DNA from: a virus
Reading direction: 5' to 3' (one strand)
Length of the DNA: 23,245 bases
Virus record (IMG/VR): IMGVR_UViG_3300047557_003752
Span: 1 to 23,245 of that record
Under the pieces are notes generated by a model. It was given only the letters and a program-made list of their open reading frames with translations. It was not told where the DNA came from and did no database searches. The first letter of the stretch is position 1, and the number at the start of each line of letters is the position of its first letter. The position numbers and the translations under genes were made by a program. This document shows, in pieces, positions 19,633 to 23,245 of this stretch.

Positions 19633-20823
19633 GTGAAATATAAGTTCCCAACAATTACTCATATTGATGATGTAAAGCCCCTAATTGAAAACGTTCAGGG
19701 GTTTGCAATCAATGAGCGCGACTATGGATGGGTCATCACTTACATGCAGCTAGGATCCGAAATGTTTCCGGATATTGATGAGACATCTGCTGGTTCTGGG
19801 CATATTATCCGCCGGGAATGTCGTGGTATTGCATTTGATAAAAATGGTAAAGTGATTAGTCGTTCACTGCATAAATTTTTCAACGTTAATGAGCGAAATG
19901 AGACGCATATCAGCAACATTGACCTTGCTTCACCTCATGTAATATTGGAAAAAATGGATGGCAGCATGATTCGGCCTATTCAAATTAACGATGGCTATCG
20001 TCTCGGCACAAAAGCAGGTGTTACTGACATTAGTATGCAAGCAGAAGTTTTTGTGGCAGAACACAACAACTATCATCAATTTATTATTGATATGATTTCA
20101 TCTGGGATTACACCCATTTTTGAATGGTGTAGTCGTCAACAGCGTATTGTTATTGACTATCCTGTGGATAGGTTGGTTCTTTTGGCTGCTCGTCACTTGT
20201 ATACCGGTGAGTATGTCTCTTATAACCAACTTGTTGATTGGGGTAAGTCGTATAATCTTGATGTTGTCAGGACATATCCTGGCTCTGTTGAAAGTATGCA
20301 ATCTCTGCTTGTGGAAACCAAGGATTTGAAAGACCAAGAAGGTTGGATTATTCGTTGGGATGATGGTCATATGGTCAAGATTAAAGCTGACGAATATATC
20401 AGCATTCATCGTGCCAAAGAAAACATCATTCGTGAAAAAAACATCATTGAATTGTTCATCACTGAAAAAATTGATGATGTTAAGCCATATTTACAGGAGC
20501 ATGATCGCAAGAATATTGACGCATTTCAGTCTGCATTCTGGAATGGTCTTAATGCGACTGTAAGTGCGTGGCATGATGACTATGTGAAAATGCGAGATAA
20601 GTATGGAAATGATCGTAAATCTTTTGCATTGGAGTGCGCACCTTCACTTGATCCTATCAAGCGTAGTGCTATGTTTTGGGCATGGAGCAAAAACTCTAAC
20701 CAATTCATGGATTTTATACTTGATTTTATCAGTAAAAATATTGGAACTCAGACAGATGTCAACCGAGTTAGGAGTCTTTGGGGTGGATATACTTGGAATT
20801 TGAGCACAATAGTTGATGAATAA
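19633..20823 (+). CDS. rnlA: RNA ligase 1 (T4 RnlA-like)
   Basis: The product has 396 residues (T4 Rnl1 has 374). Motif I is K107-M-D-G-S in VILEKMDGSMIRP, the adenylated lysine. It is preceded by RRECRGIAFDKNGKVISRS and KFFNVNE, the Rnl1 N-terminal pattern. Motif III is in IFEWCSRQQRIV, motif IV is EGWIIRW, and motif V is MVKIKADEYISIH. The enzyme joins 3'-OH and 5'-phosphate RNA ends and repairs tRNA cut by host anticodon nucleases. The GTG at 19633 with GGAG 6 bases upstream is the best start; a TTG at 19621 is in frame but lies over the binding site. Phosphatase and kinase genes flank it, forming a repair set. Its end overlaps a 52-residue frame. Confidence 0.94.
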   Translation: MKYKFPTITHIDDVKPLIENVQGFAINERDYGWVITYMQLGSEMFPDIDETSAGSGHIIRRECRGIAFDKNGKVISRSLHKFFNVNERNETHISNIDLASPHVILEKMDGSMIRPIQINDGYRLGTKAGVTDISMQAEVFVAEHNNYHQFIIDMISSGITPIFEWCSRQQRIVIDYPVDRLVLLAARHLYTGEYVSYNQLVDWGKSYNLDVVRTYPGSVESMQSLLVETKDLKDQEGWIIRWDDGHMVKIKADEYISIHRAKENIIREKNIIELFITEKIDDVKPYLQEHDRKNIDAFQSAFWNGLNATVSAWHDDYVKMRDKYGNDRKSFALECAPSLDPIKRSAMFWAWSKNSNQFMDFILDFISKNIGTQTDVNRVRSLWGGYTWNLSTIVDE

Positions 20824-20974
20824 AATATTGATTGACAGAAAACATATTGAGGATAGTATTGAATACTTGAAGAGTCTATCAACGTATAAGAACAATGGCT
20901 GTGATGAAAAACTTGATGCGTTGCGGCTTGCTGAAGAACTTGAAAAAATTTTGGAGAAAGATGAAAATGCCTAA
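20816..20974 (+). CDS. 52-residue overlapping small protein between ligase and kinase
   Basis: A short frame beginning MNKILIDRKHIEDSIEYLKS starts in the last codons of the RNA ligase gene (8-base overlap) and ends inside the start of the kinase gene (14-base overlap). The second half is a charged leucine-bearing helix (DALRLAEELEKILEKDE). Overlap at both ends is what one expects for a translationally coupled gene, and no other frame fills this gap. The AGTT-type upstream gives no classical ribosome binding site, so it relies on coupling. Function unknown. Confidence 0.62.
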   Translation: MNKILIDRKHIEDSIEYLKSLSTYKNNGCDEKLDALRLAEELEKILEKDENA

Positions 20975-21434
20975 ACTGTGGATGTTAATCGGAGTCCCTG
21001 GATCTGGAAAATCAACGTGGATTTCCAGACAGAACTTTGATAAAAAGACAACTGTTATCGTCAGTACTGACAACATCATTGATCAAATCGCAAAGGATCA
21101 AAATAAAACATATAATGAAGTTTTTAAAAATGAAATCAAAGGTGCTACAGCCGAGATGAATAGAATTTTAGACTTGGCTGTGAAGAATAAGTTTGACATT
21201 GTGTGGGATCAAACTAACACTACGAAAAAAGCTAGAGCGTCAAAACTTTCTAGGGTCACTGATGACTATGAAAAAATTGCCGTTTTTTTCCGTACACCCC
21301 CAAGGGATGTTTTGCAAAAGAGATTGGCATCTAGACCGGGTAAAAACATTCCACACAATGTTATGCAGTCTATGATAAGTATGCTTGAGTATCCAGAATT
21401 TGCAGAAGGGTTTGATAGCATTATAGAAATCTAA
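20961..21434 (+). CDS. Polynucleotide 5'-kinase (stand-alone PNK kinase domain)
   Basis: The 157-residue protein (MKMPKLWMLIGVPGSGKST) has P-loop GVPGSGKS at 11-18, a catalytic-type aspartate D37 in IVSTDNI, D83 in WDQTNTTKKAR like the SDTNLNPERR strand of T4 Pnk, and a lid with KRLASRPGKNIP. It corresponds to the N-terminal half of T4 Pnk; the phosphatase half is a separate gene at 18.9 kb. It transfers phosphate to 5'-OH RNA ends before ligation. The frame is open back to 20895, but GGAG at 20953-20956 points to the ATG at 20961 (or 20967). It is the last gene before the late membrane-protein gene, and no terminator follows it, so read-through is expected. Confidence 0.88.
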   Translation: MKMPKLWMLIGVPGSGKSTWISRQNFDKKTTVIVSTDNIIDQIAKDQNKTYNEVFKNEIKGATAEMNRILDLAVKNKFDIVWDQTNTTKKARASKLSRVTDDYEKIAVFFRTPPRDVLQKRLASRPGKNIPHNVMQSMISMLEYPEFAEGFDSIIEI

Positions 21435-21453
21435 ATTATTTTTTGGCATGTTG

Positions 21454-21461
21454 CATAAATA
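21454..21461 (+). promoter_or_regulatory. Late promoter octamer CATAAATA
   Basis: CATAAATA is 22 bases before the ATG at 21484. The expected +1 near 21467 lies inside the 5' arm of the hairpin at 21462-21485. Confidence 0.65.
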
Positions 21462-21485
21462 ATGCTACATTGGAGAATGTAGCAT
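21462..21485 (+). promoter_or_regulatory. Hairpin with the ribosome binding site as its loop
   Basis: ATGCTACATT (21462-21471) pairs perfectly with AATGTAGCAT (21476-21485). The loop is GGAG itself, and the 3' arm includes the first two bases of the ATG at 21484. Read-through RNA from the kinase gene would form the full stem; RNA starting at the late promoter near 21467 would lack half of the 5' arm. Confidence 0.75.
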
Positions 21486-21672
21486 GCACAAAATAGTTCA
21501 ACGCTTATGCCTTATAATCACAATTTTTGGTATTTTTTGTTTAGCTGGATTTGTCGCAAATAATTTCCCCATACTTCATGAAAACATCATAACTAGCACT
21601 GCTGTATTTGGGGTAAGTTTTGTAAGCTTAATTAGTGGTGCATTTCGTTGGTTTACTGACCTATTCAACTAA
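21484..21672 (+). CDS. Late two-TM small membrane protein (holin candidate)
   Basis: The 62-residue protein has a short basic start (MHKIVQR), a first membrane segment at about 8-26 (LCLIITIFGIFCLAGFVAN), a short polar loop (FPILHEN), a second membrane segment at about 36-53 (ITSTAVFGVSFVSLISGAF), and a short tail RWFTDLFN. Size and layout fit a small two-helix holin or another inner-membrane protein; no lysis enzyme is nearby, so this stays a suggestion. The late promoter at 21454 and the translation-blocking hairpin indicate that it must not be made early, which suits a lethal membrane protein. Confidence 0.72.
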   Translation: MHKIVQRLCLIITIFGIFCLAGFVANNFPILHENIITSTAVFGVSFVSLISGAFRWFTDLFN

Positions 21673-21690
21673 CAAAATTGCGTGGGTGAT

Positions 21691-21719
21691 TTGACTTTAG
21701 TTCGTAAAAATTATAATAT
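21691..21719 (+). promoter_or_regulatory. Sigma70-like promoter TTGACT-17-TAATAT
   Basis: TTGACT (21691-21696), 17 bases, TAATAT (21714-21719); TATAAT at 21712-21717 gives a 15-base spacer. It lies 8 bases before the HNH gene ATG, so the leader would be very short. Confidence 0.55.
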
Positions 21720-21727
21720 AAGTAATT

Positions 21728-22276
21728 ATGAGTGATACGCTTTTACTAAATTCTGACTTTACTCCAATGAGCCTCTTGCCTATTAGCGCAATATCATGGA
21801 GAGATGCAATTAAAATGATATTTTTGGATACTGCGGTAGCCGTTGAATGGTATGACGATTGGCATGTTCGTAGTCCAAGTATTACAATGGCAGTACCCGC
21901 TGTCATGACATCCAAAACTTATGTAAAGAAAAAACAATCTGTGCGATTTTCCAGGCATAACTTAATGTTGCGTGATAAGTTCACATGCCAATATTGTGGT
22001 GTGAGACTCACTCATAAAGACTGTACTATAGACCATGTAATACCTCGTGTAAGAGGTGGAAAAAAACGGTGGGACAATCTTGTTTGTGCATGTTTTAAAT
22101 GCAACAGTGCTAAAGGACATCGCAATATTATAAAGCCAAAGTATAAGCCATACAGCCCTGACTATGGTCAATTAATTGATACAGCCATGAGTATGCCAAT
22201 TAAAGTTCCAACTCACAAGTGGATTCCATATCTTACATGGCAAGAAAATTTAATAAAAGTAGACGAATGTAACTAA
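21728..22276 (+). CDS. HNH endonuclease
   Basis: The 182-residue protein has an HNH core: C87-Q-Y-C90, IDH103VIPRVRGG with D102-H103, N117 in WDNLVCAC, C122-F-K-C125-N and H131. The first 60 residues (LLLNSDFTPMSLLPISAISW, then WHVRSPSITMAVPAVM) match the N-terminal domain common to a large group of bacterial and phage HNH proteins. It could nick or cut DNA; roles in phages include packaging, host DNA attack and homing. It is not inside another gene, so homing is unproven. It is expressed from an early-type promoter just upstream. The ATG at 21728 has no good ribosome binding site. Confidence 0.9.
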   Translation: MSDTLLLNSDFTPMSLLPISAISWRDAIKMIFLDTAVAVEWYDDWHVRSPSITMAVPAVMTSKTYVKKKQSVRFSRHNLMLRDKFTCQYCGVRLTHKDCTIDHVIPRVRGGKKRWDNLVCACFKCNSAKGHRNIIKPKYKPYSPDYGQLIDTAMSMPIKVPTHKWIPYLTWQENLIKVDECN

Positions 22277-22279
22277 ATT

Positions 22280-22304
22280 AATTGACATAATTTAAATGTC
22301 AATT
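22280..22304. promoter_or_regulatory. Perfect 9-bp inverted repeat covering the -35 (operator candidate)
   Basis: AATTGACAT (22280-22288) and ATGTCAATT (22296-22304) are perfect inverted copies with a 7-base spacer. The left arm contains the -35 TTGACA and the right arm abuts the -10 TACAAT. Confidence 0.6.
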
Positions 22305-22310
22305 TACAAT
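22282..22310 (+). promoter_or_regulatory. Strong sigma70 promoter TTGACA-17-TACAAT
   Basis: Consensus -35 TTGACA (22282-22287), 17-base spacer, TACAAT (22305-22310), one base from consensus. It lies 24 bases before the ATG at 22334 and drives the last two genes. Confidence 0.85.
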
Positions 22311-22333
22311 TTAAAATATACACGGAGTATTAA

Positions 22334-22594
22334 ATGAGTGAAAAATCCACTGTGGATCCCACAATAGACGTAAATGATATCAGAAATCTTTTAGGTCTTA
22401 TAGATTTGGCTGCACAGAGGGGTGCTTTCAAGGGTGTTGAATTGAGTCATGTTGGTGCAATTTTTGACCGAATCACGGATAAAATACAACTAGCAGCAGC
22501 TTCTCAATCAACTCATACACCTAATACGAAACAACCTTTTTCATCAGAGGTTACTCCTTCATTTTTACCAAATATAGGAAATTCAAATGACTAA
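22334..22594 (+). CDS. Conserved T4-like phage hypothetical protein
   Basis: The 86-residue protein has CGGAG before its ATG. Residues 12-56 (VNDIRNLLGLIDLAAQRGAF then KGVELSHVGAIFDRI) form the helical core that recurs in small proteins of T4-like phages, to my recollection without an assigned function. A Ser/Thr/Pro-rich tail from about 57 looks disordered. It is driven by the strongest sigma70-type promoter in the window and overlaps the next gene by 8 bases. Confidence 0.75.
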   Translation: MSEKSTVDPTIDVNDIRNLLGLIDLAAQRGAFKGVELSHVGAIFDRITDKIQLAAASQSTHTPNTKQPFSSEVTPSFLPNIGNSND

Positions 22595-23245
22595 TTTTCA
22601 AGGAATGACAAAGCATGTAGGTGTTCTTAATAACACTGGAAAAAACGTTGTTGTAGTCTTTATGAGACTGCCAAACGATTCAAATAATTCTCTGGTAATT
22701 GATACTGATGCGTTGCCAGATCAATTCAACGAGTCTCTACGCAAAATAGTTGAAAGCGTAGAGGGTCAACAAAGTAAGGACCTAGCCGATGTGCTCTCAC
22801 GCAGAATGAGTCCAGATGGAAGTAATATGACTCTGCTTGAGAAGTTCCACCACGCCGGTAGACTTGAAAAAGTTCCTGTAACGCACGTTACAATGACTCC
22901 TCGTAAGGGTATTCGCTGGCCCCTCACCGATGTACTCAAGGCCATGGATGAGTCAGCCAGTGACCTTCCTACGAACTTTGATGACCTAGATCCTGAGACT
23001 CGCGCAGCAATAGCGTCTGAGGTCAAGAAATTCAACGTTCATGCTAATAACCTGGATGGCGAAGCATCTGCAAATAAAAAAGATCAAGCCATGAGTCTAA
23101 TACGACAGGCAGAACTTATGGAAGCTGATGCAATTTCTATGAGAACCAAGGCATATCAAATGGACCCCAGCTTACGCCCAAATCAGGCTGCAAAAACTAC
23201 TGATTCTTCTAACGCTGATGCGACTGAAAATACAAAGGGAAAGAA
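22587..23245 (+). CDS. Conserved phage hypothetical protein (C-terminus outside window)
   Basis: The frame starts at the ATG at 22587 inside the end of the previous gene and stays open for 219 codons to the window edge. It opens MTNFQGMTKHVGVLNNTGKN and has two parts: an N-terminal domain to about residue 120 (VVVVFMRLPND, LPDQFNESLRKIV, KDLADVLSRRM, RLEKVPVTHVTMTP) and a long charged helical region from about 120 (ESASDLPTNFDDLDPETRAA, MSLIRQAELMEADA). The tail becomes Ser/Thr/Asp-rich. I recall similar proteins in T4-like phages as hypothetical. G+C is higher than in most of the window. The gene shares a strong promoter with the 86-residue protein. Confidence 0.75.
   Translation, partial: MTNFQGMTKHVGVLNNTGKNVVVVFMRLPNDSNNSLVIDTDALPDQFNESLRKIVESVEGQQSKDLADVLSRRMSPDGSNMTLLEKFHHAGRLEKVPVTHVTMTPRKGIRWPLTDVLKAMDESASDLPTNFDDLDPETRAAIASEVKKFNVHANNLDGEASANKKDQAMSLIRQAELMEADAISMRTKAYQMDPSLRPNQAAKTTDSSNADATENTKGK

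Noticed and set aside
22766-23035. 89-residue minus-strand frame near the window end
   Set aside because: It lies opposite a long uninterrupted plus-strand frame with a clear start and promoter; Ser/Arg-rich composition fits a shadow.
1-23245. tRNA genes, CRISPR arrays, insertion sequences or integration sites
   Set aside because: No cloverleaf with a T-loop motif, no regularly spaced repeats, and no transposase or integrase frame was seen on reading either strand.

Overview
The window is a piece of an AT-rich double-stranded DNA tailed phage genome of the T4-like (myovirus) type. The diagnostic genes are a family B DNA polymerase (gp43 type), a gp45-like sliding clamp, a DsbA-like late-transcription DNA-binding protein, a T4 RNase H/FEN-type 5' nuclease, an Rnl1-type RNA ligase, and the two halves of polynucleotide kinase-phosphatase. 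Octamers close to the T4 late promoter (TATAAATA, GATAAATA, CATAAATA) lie in front of several genes, while the replication and RNA-repair part uses sigma70-like promoters. Genes are tightly packed with short overlaps. No tRNA, CRISPR array, IS element or integrase was seen. The host cannot be named from the sequence.

Layout. (a) 1-4.75 kb, late region: a cut-off repeat-rich gene on the minus strand; two tandem genes sharing an N-terminal module, the second carrying a 2H phosphodiesterase domain resembling the anti-CBASS protein Acb1; a minus-strand S-adenosylmethionine decarboxylase homologue; a HAD phosphatase-like gene; a minimal glycerophosphodiesterase-like gene; a beta-propeller-like Asp-box protein; dsbA and a strong terminator. 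Two divergent pairs of late promoters organise this part. (b) 4.8-9.8 kb: a sugar-nucleotide epimerase-like gene, DNA polymerase, two small genes and the clamp, ended by a terminator. (c) 9.8-14.9 kb: small unknown genes, an AbrB/MazE-fold protein, the 5' nuclease, and a pol-beta-superfamily nucleotidyltransferase. (d) 15.0-17.5 kb: a two-gene module of a MoxR AAA+ ATPase and a protein with an HExxH metallopeptidase-like motif plus a VWA/MIDAS domain, bounded by hairpins and visibly richer in G+C. (e) 17.6-21.4 kb: small genes, MazG, then an RNA-repair block in which the PNK 3'-phosphatase and 5'-kinase are separate genes flanking RNA ligase 1, with two tiny genes between them. (f) 21.45-23.2 kb: a late two-TM membrane protein with its ribosome binding site in a hairpin loop, an HNH endonuclease, and two co-transcribed unknown genes, the last cut by the window end.

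How the parts fit together: polymerase, clamp and 5' nuclease serve DNA replication; MazG may adjust nucleotide pools; the kinase, phosphatase and ligase can heal and seal RNA cut by host anticodon nucleases; the Acb1-like protein could degrade cyclic-nucleotide alarm signals; DsbA and the late octamers belong to late transcription. The MoxR/VWA pair, the nucleotidyltransferase, the Acb1 fusion and the RNA hairpins controlling translation are the most unusual items.
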